A model generated the notes under the pieces. It was not told the DNA's origin, ran no database searches, and was given only the letters and a program-made list of their open reading frames with translations. The translations under genes were made by a program, and so were the position numbers. A DNA stretch of 64,000 nt from Hydrangea macrophylla (lineage: Eukaryota; Streptophyta; Magnoliopsida; Cornales; Hydrangeaceae), in assembly GCA_033977485.1 (NCBI GenBank), contig CM066987.1, forward strand, positions 49,913,033 through 49,977,032, read 5' to 3'. Below, piece by piece: positions 1-12,405 of the stretch (the stretch's first letter is position 1; every line of letters begins with the position of its first letter).

Positions 1-261
1 AATAATATTTAATGCACATAAATGTCATTTACTTATGCAAATGCCTCATTAATTGCTGGATTGTTGTGTCTTTACTTGACACTCCCCGATGACCCACAGT
101 CAACCTCATATCAATTACCAATAAATATTAATAATTCACATGATTCCAAAAAGGCTTTATTAAAATGAATGCATTTTTGGGACGGGTATGACAGGTGTTG
201 CACGTTCTTTTATTGCTATTAAGATGGTGCGCTAGTTGGGTTTAGAATTCCAAGTACTTTA
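1..261 (+). pseudogene. Left part of a decayed Gypsy pol (protease), split by Copia-1
   Basis: From about 165 to 261 the plus strand reads as a broken retropepsin start. After a degenerate active-site stretch comes RSFIAIKMVR-stop-LGLEFQVL, matching the usual Gypsy pattern THSFI...LGL. The same frame resumes after Copia-1 at 8956, so both parts were one element before the insertion. The frame is interrupted and the active-site DTG is not preserved (GTG-like). Nothing is recognisable in the first 160 bases. The lineage looks chromovirus-like from the downstream RT, but I cannot fix it. Confidence 0.6.
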
Positions 262-1760
262 TGTTGGAAAAACCGGTTTAAGTTCTAAGTTTAAACGCGC
301 AGCGAAAAAATCAAGTTATAAAACTTAATTGGCATGCCCGAATCTACTACCCATCAACTCTATAGATCTGCGCACAAGAGGGGACAAGAATTATACCTTA
401 CTGTCTTGAACCCAGTTCTGAAATCTCTGACTTCCAGCAGCCTCCACTAGATGGTCTTCACTCTTATGACTCCTATAGATGCTCGCAGGAAGGGCTAGGG
501 TTGGTGGGAACCCTAATGGAGAGGATACAGAAGGTTTTGGGGCTCCAAAACAGTTTCTGCAGCTTCTGAAGTTCAAAACGACGAACAACTTTTCCATAAC
601 GCAGCTGCCCTATTTATAGATTCCCAGAACCGACCTAGCTCTCGAGCGATCGAAGTGGTTTCGATCGATCGAACATTCGATCGATCGACCATCTTCAATC
701 GATCGAACCTGTCTAGACTTCAATCGATCGAGACAACTTCGATTGATCGAACCTGTCTTGACATCATCCTCATTTGCCTTTCCAAGCATCCTAGCAGAGC
801 TAAGAGTGGGACCTCCTAGGCTCTTTATTGTTGGCTCAGATCAGTTGATTAACTCCCATGACCAAACTCTTTGATCAGCAAATTAATCGACTGATCAGTT
901 AACGTTTACTCCACTATAAAACGATGACTGAACTCCAACGCAAAAGAACATATCCGAAGCGATAACTAGACTTGTATGTTGCACTAATGTCCCTCTACCG
1001 TCAGCATTCGCAATCATATTCAGGTAGTCGGATAAACAGTTACTGTCAACCTGAATCATGATTACTTCTTATAATCCTTGAGTCCCATTCACCTCTCATG
1101 ATTACCAAACATGTTGATAACTCTTATCAACAAGACTGCAGTACTCAGTAATCGACTTGGTGACATTCTCAAGGGAATGCTTACTCTGAAACAGAGGGTA
1201 GATTCTGTCTTGACAATATATGTTCACAACCCTATGAATATGACATACCCAAGATACCCAGGTGTTGATCTTCTATAGACCTCACTGATTGGTAAGTCAA
1301 AGCAGTCATATCCACAGTCTGTGTTCATAATCGTCTCAAGATTGAGAACATGTACCTTACACAAGATATGAGTTCCTATCGATTGATTGACAGCCTTGAG
1401 CGTCAATAGGAAACTCAGGTCCGTCAATGCACTATAAGCACTAGCATACTAACCAAGAGTCACACTCTAGTGATTGAGATTTATCACTCCATCCAATGGT
1501 ACTTAATGATGCTACAGTGTATACCTGATGAGATATCCAGTCTCATCATCCACTGTGACAAGCTTTAAGTATCAAAGAATAGTAATTCGTATCTCATTGT
1601 ATGTATCTCATACACACACGAAATACTTACTATGATACTTATGGATTAAACAATCATCTCATGAAAGAAACATACATCATAAAATGTAAAGCTGATATCC
1701 ATATATTAAAATGTCAATGTCTCCTATATAAAGTAATGGTTTGAGGGCACAAACCCAACA
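262..1760 (-). repeat. Copia-1 3' LTR (left)
   Basis: A 1499-bp LTR with TG...CA ends, nearly identical to 7459-8955. On the minus strand it starts TGTTGGGTTTGTGCCC at 1760. It contains a cluster of CGATCGATCGAAC-type palindromic motifs at about 645-755. Confidence 0.95.
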
Positions 1761-1775
1761 AACTCCCACTTACAC
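1761..1775 (-). other. Copia-1 polypurine tract
   Basis: On the minus strand the bases just before the 3' LTR read AGTGTAAGTGGGAGTT. This is a purine-rich run directly against the LTR, where plus-strand priming is expected. The pol stop codon is immediately upstream, so pol ends almost at the tract. Confidence 0.7.
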
Positions 1776-4700
1776 TCACAACCATACAGGATTACATATG
1801 AGACCTAGACTATCTAGATGACGATCAAAGACCTTCTGTGGCAAAGCCTTTGTAAACGGATCAGCAAGATTGTCAACGGTGGCAATCTTGGTGACAGTCA
1901 CATCTCCACGTTGAACAATATCTCGGATAAGATGATATTTCCGCTCTACGTGCTTCCCTTTTCCGTGGTTCCTTGGCTCCTTGGACTGGGCCACTGCCCC
2001 ACTATTATCACAATAAAGCGTAATAGGTGACAGCGACGCTGGTACCACCTCGAGCTCCATAAGGAACTTCTTGAGCCAAACAGCTTCCTTTGCGGCTTCA
2101 CAAGCAGCCATATACTCAGCTTCTGTAGTTGAGTCTGCAATGCATTTCTGCTTAATGCTCCTCCAACTGACAGCACCACCTCCCAAGGTGAAGAGATGAC
2201 CGGATGTCGACTTCCTCGAATCTTTATCTGACATAAAGTCCGAGTCAGTGTATCCTACTGGAATTAACTCACTACCACCGTACATAAGCATGTAATCTTT
2301 AGTCCTTCTCAAGTACTTAAGAATGTGCTTGACGGCTGTCCAGTGCTCTGGACCTGGATTCGACTGATATCTGCTAACCATGCCAACGGCAAAGCAAATA
2401 TCTGGTCTAGTGCATAACATCGCATACATAAGACTTCCCACTGCTGAAGCATAGGGAACTCCTATCATGCGATTCCTCTCCTCCTGTGTCTTTGGACACT
2501 GGTCCTTGGAGAACGCTAAACCATGCCTGAAAGGTAACAATCCTTTCTTCGAATTATCCATTGAAAACTTAGTTAGCACCTTATCGATATAACCAGCTTG
2601 AGACAATCCCATTATCTTTCGCTTGCGATCCCGAAAAAGCTTTATCCCAAGAATATAGCTCGCCTCTCCTATATCCTTCATATCGAAAGTACTAGATAGC
2701 CAAACCTTGACCGTTGACAATGCCGCTACATCATTCCCAATGAGTAGAATATCGTCAACGTAAAGCACAAGAAAGGCCATCACTTTCCCTTCACACTTCT
2801 TGTATACACAAGGTTCATCCAGATTCTGTATGAAACCAAACGACTTGACCACTTGGTCAAATCGGATGTTCCAACTCCTGGATGCCTGCTTAAGCCCATA
2901 AATGGACTTTTGCAGCTTGCATACCAAGTTACCTTTCCGACCAGCTATGAACCCTTTTGGTTGTTGCATATAGATGTCCTCCTCAAGATTGCCATTCAAG
3001 AATGCAGTCTTGACGTCCATCTGCCAGATCTCATAATCTAGGCATGCAGCAATGGATAAGAGTATTCTGATGGACTTGAGCATGGCTACCGGCGAGAAGG
3101 TTTCCTCATAGTCAATGCCCTCCCTCTGAGTATAACCTTTCGCTACAAGCCTAGCCTTAAAGGTCTCAACCTTTCCATCAGATGCTCTTTTCCTCTTGTA
3201 GACCCACTTACAACCAATGGATTTAATATTGGCTGGAAGTTCTACAAGATCCCAGACCTGATTAGAATCCATAGATTCTAATTCAGCCTTCATAGCTTTA
3301 ACCCAATGTTCTGAATTAACATCAGCCATTGCCTCTTCGTATGTGGCAGGATCAGATTCAGATTCTATGGAGACAGCTTCAAAAACTTCTCCTAAGAACA
3401 TGTATCTATCAGGCTGACTGATAATCCTCCCACTACGACGAGGTACCGGTGCGGAAATGGGTGAAGAAGTGGTATTTTCTTGATTTATATCGTTATCAAC
3501 TACGGGTTGGACTGAGGGCTCTCCTTCTATCTCTCTAAGATCTATCCTTCCCTTAGGTTTATGGTTCATGATATAGTCATCCTCCAAGAAAACAGCATTC
3601 GTACTAACAAACACTTTCTGCTCTCTTGGATCATAAAAATACCATCCATAAGTACCCTTTGGATACCCTACGAAGTAACATACTTCCGATCTAGAATCCA
3701 ACTTGCTCATCTTTCCTTTCAGCACATATGCCGGACACCCCCATATCCGGAGATGTTGCAAAGAAGGCTTGCGCCCAATCCACATCTCTCGTGGTGTCCT
3801 AGGAACAGATTTGCTTGGTACTAGATTTAGTATGTACGCAGCGGTTTCCAAAGCATAACCCCAAAGGAATAATGGCAACTCCGAGTAACTCATCATCGAC
3901 CTAGTCATGTCTAAAAGAGTCTGATTCCTTCTCGCCGCTACACCGTTCTGCTGAGGTGTACCAGGTGCAGTCAACTGTGATAGAATCCCATTCTGTACGA
4001 GGTGATCAATAAACTCATTAGAGAGGTACTCGCCACCTCGATCAGATCGAATGGCCTTGATATGTGTGCCCAATTGCTTCTCCACTTCAGCCCTAAACTC
4101 TTTGAACTTTTCAAAGGATTCAGACTTGTGCTGCATTAGGTACACATATCCATACCTGGAGTGGTCATCAGAAAATGTTATGAAATACTCATAACCACTC
4201 CTTGCTCTAATATTTATTGGTCCACACACATCAGTATGAACTAATTCCAACAATGCATCGGTTCTATTTCCCTTTGTAGGAAAGGGCCTTTTGGTCATCT
4301 TACCCTCTAAACAAGACTCGCAGACTTCCATTGGTTCTAAAACCAAATCGCCTAAGATCCCTTCTTTGACTAGTCTGCCAATCCTATTTAGATTGATATG
4401 GCCAAGCCTCATATGCCAAAGCCTTGTTGGATTAGTGGAAGGTCTCTTTCTTTTAGATGGTACATTAACCACTGAGTTATTAAGTTCCATGCAAGAGTCT
4501 TTAGAAATATTGGGAGTAATCACATACAAACCATTTGATTTAACACCAGAACATATAAAAGAACTATTTCTTTTAATCACAACTTCAGTTCCAAAATGAA
4601 AAGAATAACCATTATTCGATAAATTAGAAACTGAAATTAAATTACGTCTCATTGAAGGGACGTAAAGTACATCTGATAAAATCAAAATTTTATTGTCTAG

Positions 4701-5765
4701 AAATTCTAAAACTACGACTCCTATAGCAACCGCAGAAACGGTTGCGCTAGAACCTAGAGTAAGTACGATTTCCCCATCACTGCACCTCCTGGTTGATCTG
4801 AACCCCTGCAATGAATTACAGATATGGTTAGTCGCACCAGAATCAATGCACCAAGTGTTTGAAGTATCCGTTATAAAACTTACTTCAATCACATGTGATT
4901 CAATCATACCTTGAACTCTTGTAGCTAAGAATTCTGGACAGTTCCTCTTCCAGTGGCCCTTCTCACCGCATTGGAAACACTTTCCTTTGCCTTGGCCACC
5001 CACCTTCCCTTTGCCCTTACCTTTTCCCTTAGATTTTGCAATCTTAGGGACTGGTCCAACACTTGAACCACCAGTGCTAGCTTTCTTCTTCCCTTTCTTT
5101 CCTTTTGGCACAGATCGGGAGGAGGAAGCACTTTTCTCAACGTTCAAAACGTTGACCCCAGGTTTGATCACCCCTTCCGCTGCCAAAAGAGAACTCATCA
5201 ATTCGCTCATTGAAAAATTCATTTGATTCATATTATAGTTAAGTTTAAATTGAGCGAATGAAGGCGACAACGAATTGAGGATCATATCAACTTGGGTTTG
5301 TGCATCGATGTTGGCACTTAGGGTCTCCAGCTCGTTTAAATAACCAATCATTTTTAAAACATGTTCCTTGACTGGAGTCCCTTCCGACATCTTTGCACTC
5401 ATTATCTTTTGCATGGCTACCTGCCTGGCAGGCCTGCCATGCTCTCCAAACATCTTTTTCAGGGATGTGATAATGTCACTGGCAGAATCATTCGATTGGA
5501 ATTGGTGTTGCAACACACCAGCCATTGAGGCCAGAATATAGCAACGAGCCATTCCATTCGACTTCTTCCATTTGCCGAACTCGCGTCTGGCAGCTGCCGA
5601 AGCATTTGCCGCGGGTTCTTCGGGGCATGGGGTGGTGAGGACATATATGTGATCCTCCGCAGTTAACACGATGTCAAGGTTACGTTTCCATTCAGTGTAG
5701 TTGTTTCCAGTTAACTTGTTTTGAGTGAGTATGGTGGCAAGTGGACTAAATGCAGATCTAGGCAT
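1776..5765 (-). CDS. Copia-1 gag-pol polyprotein (intact frame; integrase Glu replaced)
   Basis: One uninterrupted 1329-codon frame encodes the full Copia order. Gag (UBN2-like) fills the first 250 residues. A CCHC knuckle, [14 protein letters not shown], lies near 262 and the protease CIDSGATNH near 306. Integrase has its HHCC zinc region from about 452 and catalytic Asp near 510 (HTDVCGP) and 575 (SDRGGEY). RT has LYVDDILL near 1000, and RNase H includes ADSTTEAEY near 1209. At residue 611, exactly 36 after the second Asp, the expected Glu (family pattern GVAERRN) is Ala (GVAARRN, codon 3933-3935, GCG instead of GAG). Everything else looks competent, so this copy probably needs integrase from a relative. 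The ATG at 5765 opens directly into gag. Confidence 0.95.
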   Translation of the reverse strand: MPRSAFSPLATILTQNKLTGNNYTEWKRNLDIVLTAEDHIYVLTTPCPEEPAANASAAARREFGKWKKSNGMARCYILASMAGVLQHQFQSNDSASDIITSLKKMFGEHGRPARQVAMQKIMSAKMSEGTPVKEHVLKMIGYLNELETLSANIDAQTQVDMILNSLSPSFAQFKLNYNMNQMNFSMSELMSSLLAAEGVIKPGVNVLNVEKSASSSRSVPKGKKGKKKASTGGSSVGPVPKIAKSKGKGKGKGKVGGQGKGKCFQCGEKGHWKRNCPEFLATRVQGMIESHVIEVSFITDTSNTWCIDSGATNHICNSLQGFRSTRRCSDGEIVLTLGSSATVSAVAIGVVVLEFLDNKILILSDVLYVPSMRRNLISVSNLSNNGYSFHFGTEVVIKRNSSFICSGVKSNGLYVITPNISKDSCMELNNSVVNVPSKRKRPSTNPTRLWHMRLGHINLNRIGRLVKEGILGDLVLEPMEVCESCLEGKMTKRPFPTKGNRTDALLELVHTDVCGPINIRARSGYEYFITFSDDHSRYGYVYLMQHKSESFEKFKEFRAEVEKQLGTHIKAIRSDRGGEYLSNEFIDHLVQNGILSQLTAPGTPQQNGVAARRNQTLLDMTRSMMSYSELPLFLWGYALETAAYILNLVPSKSVPRTPREMWIGRKPSLQHLRIWGCPAYVLKGKMSKLDSRSEVCYFVGYPKGTYGWYFYDPREQKVFVSTNAVFLEDDYIMNHKPKGRIDLREIEGEPSVQPVVDNDINQENTTSSPISAPVPRRSGRIISQPDRYMFLGEVFEAVSIESESDPATYEEAMADVNSEHWVKAMKAELESMDSNQVWDLVELPANIKSIGCKWVYKRKRASDGKVETFKARLVAKGYTQREGIDYEETFSPVAMLKSIRILLSIAACLDYEIWQMDVKTAFLNGNLEEDIYMQQPKGFIAGRKGNLVCKLQKSIYGLKQASRSWNIRFDQVVKSFGFIQNLDEPCVYKKCEGKVMAFLVLYVDDILLIGNDVAALSTVKVWLSSTFDMKDIGEASYILGIKLFRDRKRKIMGLSQAGYIDKVLTKFSMDNSKKGLLPFRHGLAFSKDQCPKTQEERNRMIGVPYASAVGSLMYAMLCTRPDICFAVGMVSRYQSNPGPEHWTAVKHILKYLRRTKDYMLMYGGSELIPVGYTDSDFMSDKDSRKSTSGHLFTLGGGAVSWRSIKQKCIADSTTEAEYMAACEAAKEAVWLKKFLMELEVVPASLSPITLYCDNSGAVAQSKEPRNHGKGKHVERKYHLIRDIVQRGDVTVTKIATVDNLADPFTKALPQKVFDRHLDSLGLICNPVWL

Positions 5766-7442
5766 TATGATTACTGAAAATCAAACAAACAAAATAAATA
5801 TGGATATCAGGATTTGACAGTTTGAAATAAAAGAATCCTTAAAACTCTTATTTTAAAACAAAGTCGCCGGAATATCGAAACAAAAGAATAAAGCCTCCGT
5901 GTGGAGGTCAATTTTCTATTTTTCGATTAATCAAGACTTGTCCGCTATGCAACTCTTGCAAAACAAGTTATGACTCCCGATCCCTTTTGATCTCTAAGTT
6001 TCTGAATAATGCCCCGTGTGGGATCCCTTATCCATAGCTTAGCTAGTGTGTACCATTAACTAGGATCCAATCACAACCGTCTCAAGTAGCGCCTCTGTGT
6101 GGTGGTCACCCTCTAACACGTCTGATTGATCATATCATAAGAAGTTCACATCTAGTAACCAATGAGTAATGCACCCTCCGTATGGAATGATCACCCCTGA
6201 CGAGGTGACACATAATGCACCACTCATCTTACAGTGAACCGTTAATGGAAGATCGTGGGTGTAATTAATAAGACCCTCTCCCACTAGTTTTAGTAAAAGG
6301 ATTTTGCTTTTTGAGAAAATCTGTTTCTACACACTTCCCATAAACATCTAATGTTTACTAATGTGTTGAAAACGGTTTTTGAATTTTATTTTAGAAAACT
6401 TGTTTTGCGTGCATGCAACAATGTATTATACGCCAATCACAAACCAAGCACATAAAACAAAAAACTAAAATGAAATATAGGCATTCAAACAATGCCTCTA
6501 TCTCCCATGGCTCTATCTCTATAGAACCTCCTTTTGGTTTGATCGCCTCTAGCTCCATCTTCATGGATAACGGCTCCTTGCTCCATCTTCATGGATTTTC
6601 TAATTCTATTACATTTGTCCTATGCTTCTTTCGAAGTTTACAATTTATCTAGAAATAGAAATAACAACAAAATAAAAGGCTAGGGAAACCGGTGCGACTT
6701 TCCTTTTCGTAGGATTGAAGTCGCAGCGCCCTTTACATATGCCTTAAAACCAAACCAAACTTAAATTACAACATGCACCAATCTCAAACAATTTAAATAC
6801 AAATATTCAAATGATTTGGTGCCATGGGAGATAGCGACTAATCTAGCTGCAAAAGGGTTAGTCGTACACGCATCCATACATACATAACAAATATATGTAA
6901 CTGTTGAAACACTTAATTGATTCACACAGTATATAAACTCTTTACATACTGAATTAGAATTTAAAACAACATCTTACTTCTCTGTCATAGTTCGATCGAT
7001 CGAAGACCGTTCGATCGCTCGAACCTTCGATCGATTGAACACTGTTCAATCGCTTGAACATTCTGTTTCACAGAATGATTTGAAAATTTTACAGAATATT
7101 TTAAAATTAAAATTTTTAATTTCAAAACACTTTAAAAACTGTGAAACAGAGAACCTGACAAAGAATCTGTCTCGATCGATCTAACTTCATTCGATCGCTC
7201 GAATACCAGAAGGTTTCGATCGATCGAAGCCTGTTCGATCGCTTGAGAACAGATGTTCGATTGATCAAAATATGTTTGATCGATCGAATCCTCCTTGCAT
7301 CCTATGCAATCACAGATCTGTATACTGCTGCGATAACACTGCAGAAACAGATCTGTGACGATGCAGTTTCGAAAATAGTTCTAAAATCAACATGCAAATC
7401 AAAATAGTGTTCCAAAAACGCATCTATAGATCCAAACGAGCG
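5766..7442 (-). other. Copia-1 long leader between primer site and gag
   Basis: About 1.7 kb of untranslated leader without a credible coding frame. It holds repeated short hairpin-like motifs of the form CCTCCGTGTGGAGGTCA near 5893-5911, 6008, 6089 and 6172. Clusters of TCGATCGATCGAA motifs lie at about 6990-7040, 7171-7250 and 7255-7292. The same CGATCGATCG type recurs inside the LTRs. The function is unknown; packaging or dimerisation signals are possible. Confidence 0.6.
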
Positions 7443-7458
7443 TGGCTCTGATACCAAT
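7443..7458 (-). other. Copia-1 primer-binding site (tRNA-iMet type)
   Basis: On the minus strand, next to the 5' LTR, the sequence reads ATTGGTATCAGAGCCA. TGGTATCAGAGC is complementary to the 3' end of plant initiator tRNA-Met and is the usual Copia primer site. Confidence 0.9.
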
Positions 7459-8955
7459 TGTTGGAAAAACCGGTTTAAGTTCTAAGTTTAAACGCAAAGT
7501 GGAAAAATCAAGTTATAAAACTTAATTGGCATGCCCGAATCTACTACCCATCAACTCTATAGATGCGCACAAGAGGGGACAAGAATTATACCTTACTGTC
7601 TTGAACCCAGTTCTGAAATCTCTGACTTCCAGCAGCCTCCACTAGATGGTCTTCACTCTTATGACTCCTATAGATGCTCGCAGGAAGGGCTAGGGTTGGT
7701 GGGAACCCTAATGGAGAGGATACAGAAGGTTTTGGGGCTCCAAAATAGTTTCTGCAGCTTCTGACGTTCAAAACGACGAACAACTTTTCCAGAACGCAGC
7801 TGCCCTATTTATTGATTCCCAGAACCGACCTAGCTCTCTAGCGATCGAAGTGGTTTCGATCGATCGAACATTCGATCGATCGACCATCTTCAATCGATCG
7901 AACCTGTCTAGACTTCAATCGATCGAGACAACTTCGATCGATCGAACCTGTCTTGACATCATCCTCATTTGCCTTTCCAAGCATCCTAGCAGAGCTAAGA
8001 GTGGGACCTCCTAGGCTCTTTATTGTTGGCTCAGATCAGTTGATTAACTCCCATGACCAAACTCTTTGATCAGCAAATTAATCGACTGATCAGTTAACGT
8101 TTACTCCACTATAAAACGATAACTGAACTCCAACGCAAAAGAACATATCCGAAGCGATAACTAGACTTGTATGTTGCACTAATGTCCCTCTACCGTCAGC
8201 ATTCGCAATCATATTCAGGTAGTCGGATAAACAGTTACTGTCAACCTGAATCATGATTACTTCTTATAATCCTTGAGTCCCATTCACCTCTCATGATTAC
8301 CAAACATGTTGATAACTCTTATCAACAAGACTGCAGTACTCAGTAATCGACTTGCTGACATTCTCAAGGGAATGCTTACTCTGAAACAGAGGGTAGATTC
8401 TGTCTTGACAATATATGTTCACAACCCTATGAATATGACATACCCAAGATACCCAGGTGTTGATCTTCTATAGACCTCACTGATTGGTAAGTCAAAGCAG
8501 TCATATCCACAGTCTGTGTTCATAATCGTCTCAAGATTGAGAACACGTACCTTACACAAGTTATGAGTTCCTATCGACTGATTGACAGCCTTGAGCGTCA
8601 ATAGGAAACTCAGGTCCGTCAATGCACTATAAGCACTAGCATACTAACCAAGAGTCACACTCTAGTGATTGAGATTTATCACTCCATCCAATGGTAGTTA
8701 ATGATGCTACAGTGTATACCTGATGAGATATCCAGTCTCATCATCCACTGTGACAAGCTTTAAGTATCAAAGAATAGTAATTCGTATCTCATTGTATGTA
8801 TCTCATACACACACGAAATACTTACTATGATACTTATGGATTAAACAATCATCTCATGAAAGAAACATACATCATAAAATGTAAAGCTGATATCCATATA
8901 TTAAAATGTCAATGTCTCCTATATAAAGTAATGGTTTGAGGGCACAAACCCAACA
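7459..8955 (-). repeat. Copia-1 5' LTR (right)
   Basis: A 1497-bp LTR, TG...CA, matching 262-1760 apart from scattered substitutions and a 2-bp deletion near 7565. In element orientation it should carry the promoter. The CGATCGATCGAAC cluster is at about 7847-7950. Confidence 0.95.
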
Positions 8956-9987
8956 CTTTAGCCAGCACTTAATACTATGTCACCATTGGGAGTGACTGTT
9001 AAGTTAGGTAAGGAGTGCAAGGACTGCCCACTAACCTTGCAAGATAGGAATCTTTTGGCAGATTTGGTAGTTCTATCAATGTCGGAGTTTGTCATTATCC
9101 TAGGAATGGATTGGCTTACCAAGTATGGTGCCAACTTGGATTTCCCTACCAGGATTATCGTGTTTCCAATACTAGGACGACCTATGATCAAATTTCAGTG
9201 CCAGCCGACGAGCGACATGTTTCTTACAAGTTGTATACTGTGATCGAAGTACGAATACAGAACCTACTATAGACAGACCAAATCCCTACCGTACAAGATT
9301 TTGAAGATATATTCCAGGATATTTTGGGACTTCTACCAAAGAGAGAAATAGACTTCTGTATGGAATTAGTACCTGGAACACTGTCGATTTCCAAGACTCC
9401 ATATTGGATAGCACCAATGGAGATGTTGGAATTGAAAAAGCAAGCTCAAGAACTTGAAGTTTAGGATTTGTTTGCTTAAGTACGTCACCTTGGGGAGCAC
9501 CGGTACTATTCATAAAGAAGAAGGATAGAACGATTCAACTATGTATCGATTATAGGGAGTTGAACAAGGTTACGATAAAAAATAGATATCCACTTCCTCG
9601 GATAGATGACCTATTTGACCATCTACAAGGATCGAGGATCTTTTCAATGATTGATCTAAGTTCAGGATATCACCAGTTGTTAGTTTGACCGGAGGATGTG
9701 TCAAAAATTGTAGTTAGGATGAGATATGGACATTATGAGTTTCTAGTTATGCCTTTTGGATTGACTAATGCCCTAGCAGTATTCATGGACTTAATGAATA
9801 GAGTATTCAGACCTTATTTGGATCAATTCATTTAGTATTCATCGATGATATCTTGATTTACTCCAAGATGAAGGAAGAACATAAGGGATACTTACAGATT
9901 CCTCTACAGACACTCCAAGATAGCCAGTTGTATACAAAGTACAGCAAGTGTGAATTTTGCTATAGGAAGTCAAATATTTGGCACATG
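8956..9987 (+). pseudogene. Right part of a decayed Gypsy pol: protease to RT
   Basis: This continues the frame broken by Copia-1. The protease C-terminal part contains VILGMDWLTKYGANLDF-like residues (8977-9190), the motif that closes many Gypsy proteases. RT then follows with broken frames: [13 protein letters not shown] near 9640, MPFGLTNA near 9750, and a decayed FIDDIL(I)YS near 9840. Stops (for example near 9465, 9688 and 9832) and frameshifts make it non-functional. The remnant ends abruptly at 9987 against an inverted LTR fragment. Confidence 0.85.
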
Positions 9988-10104
9988 TGATCTTGTCAAA
10001 ATCAACATATAAGTATGCTTTACTTTCTAAGGATTTGTAGTGTAGAAGTAAAGGTCAAATCCACAGAGATTGAAATACTAAAGCACTTTAATTTTAAAAA
10101 CCCC
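9988..10104 (-). repeat. Inverted scrap of an Athila-like LTR 3' end
   Basis: The reverse complement of this stretch closely matches 63310-63419, the LTR end of the Athila-like element at the right of the window (shared stretch around ACTTTCTAAGGATTTGTAG). It starts exactly at the LTR terminus (TGAT on plus, ATCA in LTR orientation), so the left edge is an original insertion junction. The right edge is a rearrangement breakpoint into the Tat remnant. Confidence 0.75.
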
Positions 10105-10133
10105 AAGGGAAATTAAAGTTCCCTGAAAAACAA

Positions 10134-11264
10134 ATGGGGGTCGACGAAGATCCTTTCCCAGCAATGCAAGAGGTGTCCATCAATGTTCATAACATTTCCC
10201 TCGAAACTCTTATCAAAGAGAGGGAAAACACAAAGGAAGAAGACCAAAAGAAAAGGCTAAAAAAGATGGCAAAAAAGAGTCTTGAATTTCCCACTTTCAA
10301 CCAAGAGTATGCAAAAAACTTATGCATTGGTTGTAGGAAAAGGTATGCTGAGATCTACAATGAAAGGGTTGAGGCTAAAACAGGCAGAAAGAACAAACAA
10401 CCTTCATTCAAACAAAAGAGAATGAATACTTCATGTGAACCTCCACTTAAGCCAATTATGAATGTTGGGAGAGGACAATTCAAAGGTCCAATTTATCAAG
10501 CCTCGATGTATGCTGAACCAACGATGGCAAGGTATTTTCCAAGACCAATGGCTCATTTCAAAGCCAATTATTCAAGGACTTTTTATGCTGGTAATTTTGT
10601 TTGTCCGTCAAGGAACATGCATTATGTAAGGCCAGGTATATCTCATGTACCAAAGAAGTATCATATGGTGCAAAGAGAAAGACAAGCCCAATTCATACCA
10701 TCAAAATTAGTGCCAGCCAATGTGGTACAAGTTGAGATGAATATGGAAACATCAAAGTTATCACTAGAAGTTGGTGAAACATCACAATCAGATATGCCTG
10801 CATTGGTACCAGGAGTACCAAATTGGTTTCTCATACAAGATGATAGGATAAAAAATATGATGGATCAACAAGGATCTCATAACAAAAATAGGATGATCAA
10901 ACCTCCACAGGTTGAGATGAATACATGGTGTGTGCTTTAGCATCCTAAAGAAAAGAACCAAAAGATGGTTCCCATGATAAATAGGACTCAACAAAGAAGA
11001 CTTCAGAGGAAGTATACCATGCGGAAAGAATTTTCCAACATGAAAACTCAAGGCCAAGAATTGGAGAATAGGATTAAGAAAGATTCTGGTAGTACTTCGA
11101 AGCCTAATCCTAGATTTGATCATAATATTAAGGCAGACAATGATACTATGTCTAAAGAAAGTATCATTAAGGCCAAGGTTATAGAGTTGGAAAAAGCCAT
11201 AAGTATTGACGAAGGAGATGAAGAAATGACAGTGGTGGAATCCCAAGTTTTGGGAAATACTTAG
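10134..11264 (+). pseudogene. Tat gag C-terminal part / gag-protease linker (decayed)
   Basis: Two adjacent open segments (10134-10940 and 10965-11264) encode a Lys/Glu-rich, low-hydrophobicity protein beginning FPAMQEVSINVHNISLETL. A Cys-rich patch NLCIGCRKRY lies near residue 62. This resembles the linker between gag and protease of Ogre-like elements rather than gag itself. The reading frame breaks at 10940. I infer its place from the protease just downstream. Confidence 0.5.
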
Positions 11265-11549
11265 ATTAAACACAATAGTGAAATTGTCAAGAATGAGGAT
11301 ATACACATCTAGTTTGGCACATTTCCAGAACATATAGAAGTTAACACTACCACTTTTACGTTACCAAAAGGTCTTCGAAGCAAAAAAAGATCAACAAATG
11401 GATGAAGAGATGGAAATGCAAGTATCTACTGAAGATGTATCTAAGGTAAATCTTCCTAAATTCATTTTCAGTGATTGTAATCTCATATATTCATTTGAAG
11501 AGCCATCATCAGAAATGACTAAGGACCTTAAACATTATACATAAGAACT

Positions 11550-12080
11550 TGTTTAAATGGAGTTCTTTTAAACAAAATATTGGTTGATAATGGTTCTTCT
11601 GTCAATATGATTCCTCAAAGTACTTCGAGGAAAATCAACAAACAAGACTCAAAATTAATACAGACTCACATTATGATGTCAGGCTTTACTGGTGATAAGA
11701 AAAATACCAAGGGAGTAATACCTATTGAAACTATAGTAGGTTCGAATAAATCCAAAACTGCTTTCTTTGTGGTGGATGCTAATCCTAGTTATCACGTCTT
11801 ACTAAGAAGAGATTGGATTCATGCTAATCGATGTATGCCTTCTTTAATGCATTAGAAATTGTTGCTTGTTAAGGAAGATCGTAAGATTGAAATAGTGAAG
11901 GCTGATACTCAGCCTTTCCATCCTAATTCTAATTGCGTCGAAGCTCAATTGTATCAAGAGAATGTTAAACCAATTGATATTAAAGAGTTAGAAGATGAAT
12001 CTCTGGAGGAGAATTGGAACATTTTGGCTGATATGCCATTTGGTTCTTTAGAACCATTGGATGGTGACAAGGTGGTTTAA
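11550..12080 (+). pseudogene. Tat protease (decayed)
   Basis: From 11580 the frame reads VDNGSSVNMIPQS, the Tat-type retropepsin start (usual DNGS.VN). It ends HVLLRRDWIHANRCMPS, corresponding to the family's LLGR.WIH...P.S motif. Active-site Asp is present in DNG form, typical of Ogre-like elements. A stop near 11853 separates it from the 73-codon linker that follows. Confidence 0.75.
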
Positions 12081-12405
12081 TAACTCACACATCTGTAGAA
12101 ATAGAAAATGTGGAAGAGACCATTCGACTGGTCTTACAAAAATTAATGATTGAAAATTTAGAATCAAGAATTGAAAAAGATTTGACAATAAATTGGTCAG
12201 ATTATGTCTTCGAAAAAGATCCACAAGATTTAAAGGATATTGGCAGGGAAGAATTATCTATGATGCCAGAAAGTTCTATACAAGAGGAGTCACAAGATCC
12301 TTTATTAGAGATCAATTTAGGATCAGAATAACAAAAAAGAATTACTTATTTAAGTTCTAATGGAAAATGTGACCAAAATAAACTTGTTGAATTATTAAAG
12401 GAATT

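Larger units (their letters stand above)
262..8955 (-). mobile_element. Copia-1: full-length Ty1/Copia LTR retrotransposon
   Basis: The element is 8694 bp, with LTRs at 262-1760 and 7459-8955, both TGTTGG...CCAACA. The 5-bp target duplication CTTTA lies at 257-261 and 8956-8960. Gag-pol lies on the minus strand, so the 5' LTR is the right-hand one. A TGGTATCAGAGC primer site abuts it and a polypurine tract abuts the left LTR. The LTRs differ at roughly 15-20 sites by eye (about 1 percent) plus a 2-bp indel, so the insertion is fairly recent. It sits inside the protease of an older Gypsy element. Confidence 0.95.

Noticed and set aside
645..755. CRISPR-like array of CGATCGATCG repeats
   Set aside because: Repeats are short, irregular and palindromic within a plant LTR; there are no constant repeats or unique spacers.
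1818..5226. Plus-strand frames opposite Copia-1 gag-pol
   Set aside because: Antisense shadows of the polyprotein with no recognisable content.
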